Assembly: GCA_030596245.1 (NCBI GenBank)
Contig: JAUVKN010000005.1
Span: forward strand, 1-30,960
Source: Bacteroidia bacterium
GTDB taxonomy: Bacteria > Bacteroidota > Bacteroidia > Bacteroidales > GCA-2748055
Length of the DNA: 30,960 bases
Direction of reading: 5' to 3'
Below the pieces are notes generated by a model that saw only the letters and a list, made by a program, of their open reading frames with translations, was not told the origin of the DNA and did no database searches. Positions 8,634 through 17,472 of the stretch are shown piece after piece. Position 1 is the first letter of the stretch, and each line of letters opens with the position of its first letter. Made by a program: the position numbers and the translations under genes.

Positions 8634-11600
8634 TTAATGATGCGTGGTTGTTCTTGTAAACTTTCTGACAATGGTCTGATCCGCGACTTCAATCTCCATC
8701 AGGTATATCCCGGGACCAATACCTGTTAAGGCTACCTGTTGTAGAAAATGAGACTGGGTTTTCTCAAAAACTTTCTTGTAAAGTACCTGTCTGTTCATCG
8801 AGAGTACCCTTACCACTACCTGATTTCCAGGTAGATCACTATTGAATGAGATATGAATCGTATTGTCAACCATGGGATTTGGATAGAGCTTCAAACCTGA
8901 ATCTATATTTAGTTGATCGATCCCCACCGTAGAACTAACGGAAAATGAAGTCGGGGTAGAGAGTGCTCCGTCACTGGCAGTCACTGTAGCCACAGAAGGA
9001 CCTGTGAAATTCTCAGTAGCCTCCATCAGAAGCTCGTCACCGCTTTGATAGAGTGACAGTTCCGGATCGTCGGTTGAGGTTTCGTAGGTAAGGGCATCAC
9101 CATCGGGATCTGAGAAGACTGTCTCAATATCCGCTACCACTGAAAGGGCAATCCCCAGTTCGGTAACCACCTGGTCATCAATGGGATTGACAACCACCGG
9201 GGCGCTGTTGGCCATCCATACTGTAAATCCCTGTGAAACACCCGCATGACTATCGTCGGTTGCAGTTACCGTAATATAGGATTCTCCGTAGAAAAGGTCC
9301 GAAGCAGTGCCGTAGAGTATCGTTCCTTGTATCCTGACTGAAATATCAGGTCCGGCAGCGATGGCGTCAAAGGTAACCGGATCACCCTCCAGGTCTTTAA
9401 AATATTCACCCAGGTCTGTTACCAGGAGAAGTTCACTGTTTTTTTCGGTAAATGTGAAGCTGTCAAAAGGTTTTGTTATTGAAGGGGGCTGGTTCACAGG
9501 AATGCTGCTTTCGACCAGGGTTATCACTCCGTAGCCATCGGCATTCATCCAGTGGTCATTGTAGGCTGCTTCGGGCACGTATACCGAACCGATGAAATTG
9601 TCACGTGACAAAGGATCCTCATCCGGATCATCATTGTCGCAATAAGCCATTGACAGTCCCATGATCTTACCGGTACTTAATTCTATTAGTGATGCAGCAG
9701 GATTGGTGTGGTCATAGGAATCAATATGAACATTCATGGAAAATTCCCAGATGTAATTTCTTCCTTCTTTGCTTACTTTGAATTCGGGAAAGTGACCGGC
9801 ATAGTCCGGGGTTGTCCTGTCTCCCCAGCTGGTTCCTGCAATATCACAAACCACAAAGGAGTCCGACGTGCTTCCATTGGCTGGCTCATCAATGGCTATA
9901 TGGTATGAAAAAGCATTTGATGCCAGTGAACTTTCAGTATCAAAGATATGGTCACCTCCGGAATGATCTTCATCGATAAATATCTCCAGAATGTCGTAAT
10001 CGGGATAATTGCCATCGGGCCAAGAATATCCATCCACAAACAGATCATCCGTAGTTCGGACCAGGAAGTACAGTTTATCAGTTACTGAAGACCACATCAC
10101 TTTGAATTCCCCTTTAAAGTCGTCAACAGGCAGGAGGGGTTCACCCCAGGTAATCCACATCTGATCGATGGGTAACCAGCTGGTGGTTTTCCAGCAATCA
10201 TCGTCTTCCAAACCATCTATTACAGGTATGTTACTTACCTCTTTCGCATCAAAATAATCAGAATGCACATTTTCAGCCGGTATGGCAATAAGTTCGATTC
10301 CACTGCCTGATTCCAGGTTCCCGGAGTATTGCTTTTTAGATGCGCTGTTCCAGTGTTCATGTATGCCCAGAGAGAGCAGGGCTGTTCCAGAATTATCCGG
10401 ATCATAAGTGATCTCGTTGGGCCAGAGATCGGGATCGGCTGACTGGTGAAGGTAATCATCGACCCCCTGTGCCATGATAGGCCTGTTTTTCCAGTCATCC
10501 TCAGAACCCGTCACAGCCTCTGTCCGTAGAAAATCAAAACAGACCGATTCCAGTGCTACCTGATCCTGGGAAATGAATATGGAGTTTGGATAATCATCAT
10601 TGAAAGGGGACATATGCCATTTTACCGGTCCTTCTACTGCTTCAGGGCTTCCCCAGAGTCCATCCACAAGGAAGAGGAGGGTGTTTCTTCCCAATACTGA
10701 ACTTCCCATCAGATCCACCTGAACCCTGTACATACCATATTCCGTTCTTTCTGGAAAGTCATTTTCAGGAGCCACAAGTCCGGGGTGCAGATGGTCGGCA
10801 CCTCCCCTGGTAGTACTTCCGAAATGGTTCTTTGCCGTCAAGGTGATCCCTGCCCTGGCATGTGCTTTCAATGCAGCCAGATTGATCAGATAATCTGCGT
10901 CGACAATTTCTTTCCAGTTATACTCACTCACCGCATCCGGCATCTCTTCACCCAGGTCTGAAAAATAGAGTGTTGCCGCACCATTGATGTGCAATGTGCT
11001 GCGACCCTTGCTCTCATGATTGCTATCTCTATCACCATATTTTACATCCGGAAATTCAGCAGATAGGAGCTCATAGGTGTGCTGCCACACATGGGAGCGT
11101 GGATCGGCTACCCAGATGTTTTCCTGTGGCACACCCGCATTGTTGACCAGCTGCCGGAGGATGGCCAGGGTAACACCCGGACTGGTTTCACAAACCGGAT
11201 CGTAATTTCCTTTCCAACTGGTGTAATCACGTTGCAGGTCAGCGTCGGCCAGCCAGGAAGATGTCCCCTCGTTTATTTTTATGAAGATGGTCTGTCCGGC
11301 AGTATACCCAACTTCACCAATTCCCTTATTATTATTGAAGCTTTTAAAAAGTGCATCCCATGCACCACCAATGGTGTTTTCAGAGGTGAGTTGCAGTACG
11401 GATGAGGTGATCATCTCATCCACTATGGACTGATCCCAGTTATCGGAGGCGTAGAATGGGTCGGCTTCGGTATTCGGACAGTTTTGATCTGTGGCATCCT
11501 GGTCCCAGGACCAGACCACACGGCCGGGATTGATTCCCCAACTTGTTCCCATAGGTTCATTGACCGGATGCACAATTTCGGCAGTTGACAACAGATTGAC

Positions 11601-12005
11601 TGCCTTTGTTTTCATGGTGGGTTGCATCATCACCATGATTGAAAATCCGACACCTGCAAGGACCAATGCGGTACCGGTGCGTACCTTCGCTTTTTTAAAA
11701 TAGTTTCCCGATAGTTTAAAAGTCATAAATGCACCCGTTATACTTCCAACCCATACCAGGAAACCTGTCATGATGGGAAACGCAGCCTGCATACAGGGAT
11801 ATCCCGCTCGCTGTGGTTTGGGTATCACCCGGATCAGGAACCAGGCGGTTGAAATGACACCCATGACAATAAAGATCAGTTTAGCCGGAATGTGACTCTT
11901 TTTTATGAGAATATATATGCTGTGCAGTTTTTTATGGTACCTGTTCATGCCATTTATTTTTGTACGATAATTCAGACTGTTGAAAGATCCAATAAATTTA
12001 AACAT
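8634..12005 (-). CDS. Large DUF362 protein with CBM9-like and cadherin-like domains and a T9SS sorting domain
   Basis: A 1123-residue multidomain protein. Residues 41-61, 74-96 and 111-128 are three hydrophobic helices, with KPQRAGYPCMQAAFP between the first two. Residues about 140-580 match the DUF362 family: AILRQLVNNAGVPQENIWVA, NLAALKAHARAGITLTAKNH, LFLVDGLWGS and ISQDQVALESVCFDFLRTE; DUF362 has no general biochemical function. Residues about 590-835 are a CBM9-like sugar-binding domain (VIDGLEDDDCWK, KLYFLVRTTDD). Residues about 840-935 and 936-1025 are cadherin/dystroglycan-like repeats (LEGDPVTFDA; SDPDGDALTYE). Residues about 1030-1123 are a T9SS sorting domain (LKLYPNPMVDNTIHI, GPGIYLMEI, basic end). 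Met20 (11948) is an alternative start that keeps all domains; no ribosome site decides between them. The propeller gene follows at 31 bases. Combining multiple inner-membrane helices with a T9SS tail is odd. Confidence 0.8.
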   Translation of the reverse strand: MFKFIGSFNSLNYRTKINGMNRYHKKLHSIYILIKKSHIPAKLIFIVMGVISTAWFLIRVIPKPQRAGYPCMQAAFPIMTGFLVWVGSITGAFMTFKLSGNYFKKAKVRTGTALVLAGVGFSIMVMMQPTMKTKAVNLLSTAEIVHPVNEPMGTSWGINPGRVVWSWDQDATDQNCPNTEADPFYASDNWDQSIVDEMITSSVLQLTSENTIGGAWDALFKSFNNNKGIGEVGYTAGQTIFIKINEGTSSWLADADLQRDYTSWKGNYDPVCETSPGVTLAILRQLVNNAGVPQENIWVADPRSHVWQHTYELLSAEFPDVKYGDRDSNHESKGRSTLHINGAATLYFSDLGEEMPDAVSEYNWKEIVDADYLINLAALKAHARAGITLTAKNHFGSTTRGGADHLHPGLVAPENDFPERTEYGMYRVQVDLMGSSVLGRNTLLFLVDGLWGSPEAVEGPVKWHMSPFNDDYPNSIFISQDQVALESVCFDFLRTEAVTGSEDDWKNRPIMAQGVDDYLHQSADPDLWPNEITYDPDNSGTALLSLGIHEHWNSASKKQYSGNLESGSGIELIAIPAENVHSDYFDAKEVSNIPVIDGLEDDDCWKTTSWLPIDQMWITWGEPLLPVDDFKGEFKVMWSSVTDKLYFLVRTTDDLFVDGYSWPDGNYPDYDILEIFIDEDHSGGDHIFDTESSLASNAFSYHIAIDEPANGSTSDSFVVCDIAGTSWGDRTTPDYAGHFPEFKVSKEGRNYIWEFSMNVHIDSYDHTNPAASLIELSTGKIMGLSMAYCDNDDPDEDPLSRDNFIGSVYVPEAAYNDHWMNADGYGVITLVESSIPVNQPPSITKPFDSFTFTEKNSELLLVTDLGEYFKDLEGDPVTFDAIAAGPDISVRIQGTILYGTASDLFYGESYITVTATDDSHAGVSQGFTVWMANSAPVVVNPIDDQVVTELGIALSVVADIETVFSDPDGDALTYETSTDDPELSLYQSGDELLMEATENFTGPSVATVTASDGALSTPTSFSVSSTVGIDQLNIDSGLKLYPNPMVDNTIHISFNSDLPGNQVVVRVLSMNRQVLYKKVFEKTQSHFLQQVALTGIGPGIYLMEIEVADQTIVRKFTRTTTHH

Positions 12006-12130
12006 AAATATACTCAGACTTTTTTTCTTAAAGTATCATTTTCTGTGCTGAGGAAATCAAATTCGGTTTATCCCGGAGATCTTTGCAAGATAATGGGGAT
12101 ATTGGATTATTAATTAGGCTGAATTATATC
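12006..12130. promoter_or_regulatory. Divergent intergenic region between the DUF362 gene and the symporter remnant
   Basis: About 125 AT-rich bases separate the two outward-facing coding regions and must hold the promoter for the minus-strand DUF362 operon. I found no exact TAnnTTTG in the useful positions on either strand; GATCTTTG on the plus strand near 12078-12085 is the closest, with a GA in place of TA. No strong hairpin is apparent. Confidence 0.3.
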
Positions 12131-12432
12131 ATGAGATTAAACTTTAAGTCAATTTCCAGTGTGGGTTCTGCCAGGTTATCACTCACCGAAAAGATCGGTT
12201 ACTCTTTCGGGGATGTGGCCTCATGCATCTTTTTCCAGAGTTTCATGTTGTACCTGCCCTATTCAGCATGCTGAAAGGGATCAGATATATGATGAGCGTC
12301 TACCCGGCCATTGGAGCCCTCCTTGCTGTAATGGCTGTTACTTTATACCGGATCGATGAGAAACTGGTATCCAGGATCGAAACAGAGTTGAAGGAGAGGC
12401 GTCTTATAGAAGCCAAATCATGTCCAAAATAG
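12131..12432 (+). pseudogene. Internally deleted GPH-family (MelB-like) sugar:cation symporter remnant
   Basis: Two pieces of one transporter family lie back to back in different frames. The first (from ATG 12131) reads LSLTEKIGYSFGDVASC then FFQSFMLYLPY and stops at 12274; this is the N-terminus and first helix of glycoside-pentoside-hexuronide (GPH) symporters. The second, in the next frame from about 12268, reads GIRYMMSVYPAIGALLAV, continues as MAVTLYRIDEKL and then TELKERR, and stops at 12432; this is the last helix and C-terminal tail of the same family. An intact member is about 450-480 residues, so roughly 350 codons are missing at a junction near 12260-12270, which also breaks the frame. 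The clean ends suggest a single internal deletion rather than slow decay. It sits between the DUF362 operon and the sensor gene and is probably a former transporter of this locus. The recognition of both ends rests on remembered family motifs. Confidence 0.8.
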
Positions 12433-12499
12433 AATCTACATTAAATCATGGTTTCGAAAAATGAATAACTTTACTGGCAGATGAATTTTTTTGCCGGTA

Positions 12500-15400
12500 A
12501 TGACTATAAAATCAAATACCAATATCTTTTACACATATACCCTTGTATTTGTGCTTCTGTTTGGATTGAACATCCATCCGGCATTATCGCAGAAAAAGAA
12601 TCCTGAGATCCGGCGTTTCACTAATGACGATGCACTATCACACAATATCATTGAGGAGGTGTTTCAGGATGAAAAGGGTTTCATGTGGTTCGGTACTTAT
12701 GACGGACTGGCCAGATTTGATGGCTATAGCGTGAAATATTACAAGTACAATCATCTTGATAAAAACAGCATCTCAAATGATGTGATTACCTCCATAGTTC
12801 AGGATGATGGTGGGATATTGTGGATTGGCACACACATGGGGCTGAATTCTTATGATCCTTCCACCGAAAAATTTACACGTTACTATGCCTCTCATTTTGA
12901 TAAGAACAGTCTCATAAGCAACCAAATCCTTTCATTGATGATTGACAGCAATGGGTTTTTATGGATAGGTACATATTTTGGATTAAGTATTATGGATCTC
13001 CGGGCGGAGCACAGGTTCGCCAATTATCCCAATCCCATGGATCCTTCAGATCTCAGTGGTGTACAAATCAATACTTCAATGCAGCTCAATGACAGCACCT
13101 TCCTCGTGGCTGCATCATCAGGTTTGTCAGCTGTGCGCATCTCAGGGGCTGATTACACTGATTTGGATTTTATTGGTGAGGCAACCCTGGGAGATGCAGG
13201 AATCCGTAATGCAAACACTATTGTCCGGGATAACAACGGAATCTACTGGATAAGATCCGGGAATCGCATTTCTATATATAGAGAGGAATCGGAAGAGGTT
13301 TTACATCTCCCGACCCGGGATCAAATCTTTGATCAGGACATTTCATACCTTACTTCAGACAAGACTGGAAATATATGGATTGGTATTGCCAATAAAGGGT
13401 TTATAAAAATCCCTCCGGATAAGATTTACACATCCACCACTCCCCTGGAGATGCAGGATCAACCCTTAAAAGAGGGAGATGACTATACCTTATACCATAT
13501 TCAACCCACAGAAGGATCAGAGACTGCTTTCAACCGGGTTAGATCCTCCTGGTTTGATAGTTCAGGAATGCTTTGGGTTGGAACCCATGACGGGGTTTTT
13601 AGCCTGGATCTGACCACCAAACCTTTTAATTGGTATTGTAGGTTTGCCAATGATAATTCAATTCAGTGCGATGATATCACCTCGGTCTCAGCAAACAGCA
13701 AAGGTGAAATATTGTTCGGTACATCTAATTTTACACTGTTCAGATTTGATCAGCAATCCCGGGAAACGGAATTGATCCATCTCAATCAGCCGGGAAATCT
13801 TATGGTTTCTGCTATATATACAGATCCTTATGAATTTACATGGCTGGGAATTACCGGTGGCGGCATCGTTAAATTGGATCCGGAGGGGAGATTTGTAAAG
13901 CGTTACAATCGCGAAACTCCTGATTCTGTGAGGTTGGAAGAGTGGGCTGTCTGGTGTCTGATTGAAGATAGAAATGAAAACTTATGGGTAGGTACATCCA
14001 GTGGACTGGAAAAATTCAAATTAGGCCCTGCTATTAATGGCAACCGGGAATTTCTCAGCAAAAAAAGGTATGTGAAGAACATTAATGATAGCGGGGCACT
14101 GGAATCCGGTAATATATGGGCATTGTTTGAGGATAATTCGGGAAGGATATGGGTAGCGGAACATATGAGAGGATTAGGTTTGTATAAACCCGAAGAGGAT
14201 AATTTCAAAACTTTTAAAATTTCCAGAGAATCTCCCTCTGGTTTACAGAGTAATAAAATTCAGGTTATTGTACAGGATCATCGCGGTATCATCTGGCTGG
14301 GTACTGAATATGGTTTTGTCGCCATGCGATGTGATGAAACGGATCATGCAGAATTCAGGACCTTTACTGAAAACGATGGCCTGTGTAACAATGGTATTAC
14401 CGGAATCCTGGAAGATCCTTCCGGGGACCTTTGGATAAGTACCAAGGGGGGGCTCTCCAGGTTTACTCCCCCCGAGCTTGTTTTTGATCGAAGTGAACAT
14501 GGTGAGTTTATGAATTATTACGCATCTGACGGGCTCCAGAGTGATAAATTCAATCCTTTTGCCTATGCCAGCAGCAGGAGTGGAGAGCTGTTTTTCGGAG
14601 GGAGTAAAGGCCTGAGCGTTTTTCATCCTGATAGTATGGTAACCCGGGAGCTTCACAAAAAAGTGGTGCTAACTGGATTCAGCATTTCAAACCGGGAGGT
14701 ACACCCAGGTGATACAATTGACGGCAGATTTATATTTGAGAAATCAATATCCTATACGGATAAGATTACCCTGTCACACAAAGAAAATGCAGTTACCTTT
14801 AAGTTTTCCGGGATGGATTTTGCCTCTCCTGAAAATGTGAACTATGCTTTCCTGCTGGAAGGTTTTGACCAGGAGTGGAACTATTTCGGATCGGGTCACA
14901 GATTTGCCACCTATACCAATCTGCCTCCGGATGAGTATCTGTTCAGGGTGAAGGTAACAAACTCCAACCAAACAGTGAGCGGCCCTGAAACAACGCTGGA
15001 ACTGACCATTCTAACTCCATACTGGCAAACATGGTGGTTTAAAGTACTTATCCTGCTGCTGCTGACAGGGATGGTTGTATCATATTTCAGATACAGAACA
15101 TTTATGCTCAAGAAGCAGAGGGAGATTCTCAGGCGGCAGGTGAGAGAGAGAACCACTGATCTGGAACATGCCAATATGCAACTGGAGGTGACCAATGAGG
15201 AGATCCTGACGCAGAAAGAGCATATCGAAAATCAGAGCAGGAGACTCGAGAAGCAGAATAAAAACTTAAAGCTCCTGGATGAGATTGGACAGAATATTAC
15301 CTCTTCCATAAAGGTGAAAGAGGTAATTATCAAGGTATATGATATTATCAATGAGCTAATGAACGCCCCGGCTTTTCACATAGGGATAGTTGATCGTGAA

Positions 15401-17380
15401 CAGAATTATGTGCTTTTTTGGGGACGTACATCAAAAGACAGTCCATTAAACTCCGAGATCATCTCACTGGATAATGAGGAACGTTTTTCCATCGGATGTA
15501 TTAAGAACAACAGAACTGTATTGATGAATGATATTGAGAATGATATCAGTAATTTTCAGGTGAAGAATGAAAACGCTTACCTGGGTGAAAAAATGCCGAA
15601 ATCATCCATATATATTCCACTGCTATCCATTGATAAACAGGTAACTGGTATATTGGTAGCAAAAGCTTTTAAGAAGAATGCTTTTACTGATATGCATCTG
15701 GATATTCTCAAGAATATGGCCAACTACATCTCTATTGCACTTGACAATGCAAGGTCGTATCATATAATTGAGGAGAAATCGGAAAAATTGAGCCAGATGG
15801 ACAAGATCAAGACCCGGTTTTTTACCAATATTTCTCATGAGTTCAGAACACCCCTTACCCTCATCCTTTCACCGGTCCGCGATATGATCCGGACTGGTGC
15901 AATGAAGGAAGATAAAATGATTGATGAGCTGGCACTTGTGGAGAGGAATGCAGAGAGGTTACTGAGGCTGATCAATCAGCTGCTTGAGATTTCAAGGATC
16001 GAGGGTGAAACACTCAAATTAAAAGTGAAGAGGGGCAACCTGGTAGAGAGCATTGAGAACATTGCTGAACCATTCTATCTTCATTCTAACTATAAAAGTA
16101 TCAGTCTCACTGTAAATTCTGATCGGAAAACGCATCATTGCTATTTCGACTTTGATAAGATTGAAAAGATCCTCTACAATATTTTATCAAATGCCATTAA
16201 ATATACGCCTGAAAACGGGAAAGTAAATCTTTCAGTTGAGTTTATCGGGGAAGCACAATCGATCAAATATGCCAGGATCACTGTGAGTGATACCGGAATT
16301 GGGATACCTGAAGAGGATATTAACAGGATTTTTGAGCGATTTGCACAGATAGAAGATCCCAGGACACAGAATATCCCGGGAACTGGAATAGGTCTCTCAC
16401 TGGCAAAGAAATTAACGGAATTGCATAAAGGGGAAATCTCTGTTAGGAGCGCCAATGGGAAGGGGAGTGAATTTACGGTTCAGATCCCTGTTTCAAAATC
16501 CTTTTATAGCAAAGATGAGATTTCAGATGATGAGGCCGTATTTGAGATACGTCATCAGAGAAAAAAAGCATCATCACATTTGCCTGACAAATGGTTATTC
16601 AAGCGTAAACCCCTGGATAAAGAGCTCAAGACCCTGTTAATCGTTGAGGACAATCCTGATATTTGTTATTATCTGGGGAACTATTTTGATAAAAAATTCA
16701 ATATCATGGTGGCCGTTAATGGAAGGGAGGGTTATGAGCAGGCGCTCCTCACAAATCCTGACCTGGTTATCTGTGATATCATGATGCCGGAGATGGATGG
16801 GATTGAGGTGTGTAAACAGATGAAAACCAATGAGGCAACCAGCCATATTCCAATCATCCTGTTAACGGCCAGGGCTGATGAGAAACTTCAGAAAACAGGC
16901 TATGAAACCGGCGCCGATGATTATGTGATTAAGCCCTTTGATATCGATGTGCTTGAGAAGCGTATAGATAATCTCATCCGGTCAAGAGAGGAGATGAAGA
17001 GCCGGTTTTATTCCGGTATTGTTCCCGACGCGAAAGCATTTTCCCCAACCCTTACTGATGAAAAACTTCTGCGGAAGATTCTTGGTTCCATTGAGGATAA
17101 TATATCTAATTCCGATTTCAATATTGATACGCTGATCAGGGATGTAGGTATAAGCCGGGCCCAACTATTCAGAAAAATAAAGTCACTCACCAATAACCAA
17201 TCGGTTTCCGATTTTATTATTACATACAGGCTTCAAAGAGCGGCACAATTGTTCAGCAAAGGTCATCAGAATGTATCGGAAGTGGCCTATAATGTAGGGT
17301 TCAAAAACACTTCCCATTTTACTACACGCTTCAAGAAACAGTTTGGGAAAGCTCCTAAAGATTATATGAGCTCGATTTGA
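12500..17380 (+). CDS. Hybrid two-component system sensor kinase/response regulator (HTCS) with GAF domain and AraC output
   Basis: A 1626-residue one-protein signalling system from ATG 12500; the frame also has a TTG at 12491, but the ATG starts directly before the signal peptide. Order: signal peptide (1-30, ending ALSQ); periplasmic propeller blades about 35-750 (FMWFGTYDGLARFDG, ILWIGTHMGLN, FLWIGTYFGLS, NLWVGTSSGLEKF, DLWISTKGGLSRF); Y_Y_Y domain about 757-837 (NYAFLLEGFDQEWNYFG); transmembrane helix about 845-866; coiled coil about 870-920; GAF-like domain about 928-1084 (SSIYIPLLSIDKQVTGILVA); HisKA with phospho-acceptor His1113 in ISHEFRTPLTLI; HATPase (LSNAIKYTPENG, DTGIGIPEEDI, GTGIGLSLAKK); receiver with Asp1426 in VICDIMMPEMDG and Lys in DDYVIKPFD; AraC HTH about 1530-1626 (VGISRAQLFRKI, VAYNVGFKNTSHFTTRFKK). 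HTCS proteins bind glycan fragments in the periplasm and activate nearby PUL genes. The GAF insert is not part of the standard HTCS plan. GH106 gene follows after 92 bases. Confidence 0.95.
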   Translation: MTIKSNTNIFYTYTLVFVLLFGLNIHPALSQKKNPEIRRFTNDDALSHNIIEEVFQDEKGFMWFGTYDGLARFDGYSVKYYKYNHLDKNSISNDVITSIVQDDGGILWIGTHMGLNSYDPSTEKFTRYYASHFDKNSLISNQILSLMIDSNGFLWIGTYFGLSIMDLRAEHRFANYPNPMDPSDLSGVQINTSMQLNDSTFLVAASSGLSAVRISGADYTDLDFIGEATLGDAGIRNANTIVRDNNGIYWIRSGNRISIYREESEEVLHLPTRDQIFDQDISYLTSDKTGNIWIGIANKGFIKIPPDKIYTSTTPLEMQDQPLKEGDDYTLYHIQPTEGSETAFNRVRSSWFDSSGMLWVGTHDGVFSLDLTTKPFNWYCRFANDNSIQCDDITSVSANSKGEILFGTSNFTLFRFDQQSRETELIHLNQPGNLMVSAIYTDPYEFTWLGITGGGIVKLDPEGRFVKRYNRETPDSVRLEEWAVWCLIEDRNENLWVGTSSGLEKFKLGPAINGNREFLSKKRYVKNINDSGALESGNIWALFEDNSGRIWVAEHMRGLGLYKPEEDNFKTFKISRESPSGLQSNKIQVIVQDHRGIIWLGTEYGFVAMRCDETDHAEFRTFTENDGLCNNGITGILEDPSGDLWISTKGGLSRFTPPELVFDRSEHGEFMNYYASDGLQSDKFNPFAYASSRSGELFFGGSKGLSVFHPDSMVTRELHKKVVLTGFSISNREVHPGDTIDGRFIFEKSISYTDKITLSHKENAVTFKFSGMDFASPENVNYAFLLEGFDQEWNYFGSGHRFATYTNLPPDEYLFRVKVTNSNQTVSGPETTLELTILTPYWQTWWFKVLILLLLTGMVVSYFRYRTFMLKKQREILRRQVRERTTDLEHANMQLEVTNEEILTQKEHIENQSRRLEKQNKNLKLLDEIGQNITSSIKVKEVIIKVYDIINELMNAPAFHIGIVDREQNYVLFWGRTSKDSPLNSEIISLDNEERFSIGCIKNNRTVLMNDIENDISNFQVKNENAYLGEKMPKSSIYIPLLSIDKQVTGILVAKAFKKNAFTDMHLDILKNMANYISIALDNARSYHIIEEKSEKLSQMDKIKTRFFTNISHEFRTPLTLILSPVRDMIRTGAMKEDKMIDELALVERNAERLLRLINQLLEISRIEGETLKLKVKRGNLVESIENIAEPFYLHSNYKSISLTVNSDRKTHHCYFDFDKIEKILYNILSNAIKYTPENGKVNLSVEFIGEAQSIKYARITVSDTGIGIPEEDINRIFERFAQIEDPRTQNIPGTGIGLSLAKKLTELHKGEISVRSANGKGSEFTVQIPVSKSFYSKDEISDDEAVFEIRHQRKKASSHLPDKWLFKRKPLDKELKTLLIVEDNPDICYYLGNYFDKKFNIMVAVNGREGYEQALLTNPDLVICDIMMPEMDGIEVCKQMKTNEATSHIPIILLTARADEKLQKTGYETGADDYVIKPFDIDVLEKRIDNLIRSREEMKSRFYSGIVPDAKAFSPTLTDEKLLRKILGSIEDNISNSDFNIDTLIRDVGISRAQLFRKIKSLTNNQSVSDFIITYRLQRAAQLFSKGHQNVSEVAYNVGFKNTSHFTTRFKKQFGKAPKDYMSSI

Positions 17381-17422
17381 TACGCTCACAAAAGCAATTA
17401 GTACATCCAACAAAACCATGCT

Positions 17423-17455
17423 GGTTCTGAACCATTACCTTGGCCAGGTAGAACC
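17423..17455 (+). repeat. Inverted repeat between the HTCS and GH106 genes
   Basis: GGTTCT at 17423-17428 is the reverse complement of AGAACC at 17450-17455. Inside, ACCT (17437-17440) pairs with AGGT (17446-17449), giving a stacked stem with an eight-base bulge on the left side. GAACC also occurs at 17429-17433, so a compact alternative hairpin GGTTC-T-GAACC is possible. A short T run (ATTTTT) follows at about 17463. It could be a weak terminator, an attenuator-like leader or an operator; the sequence does not decide. Confidence 0.35.
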
Positions 17456-17472
17456 TTGAAAATTTTTGAGAA

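Noticed and set aside
12159..12359. Third open frame across the symporter remnant
   Set aside because: It matches neither end of the symporter; the two other frames carry the family motifs.
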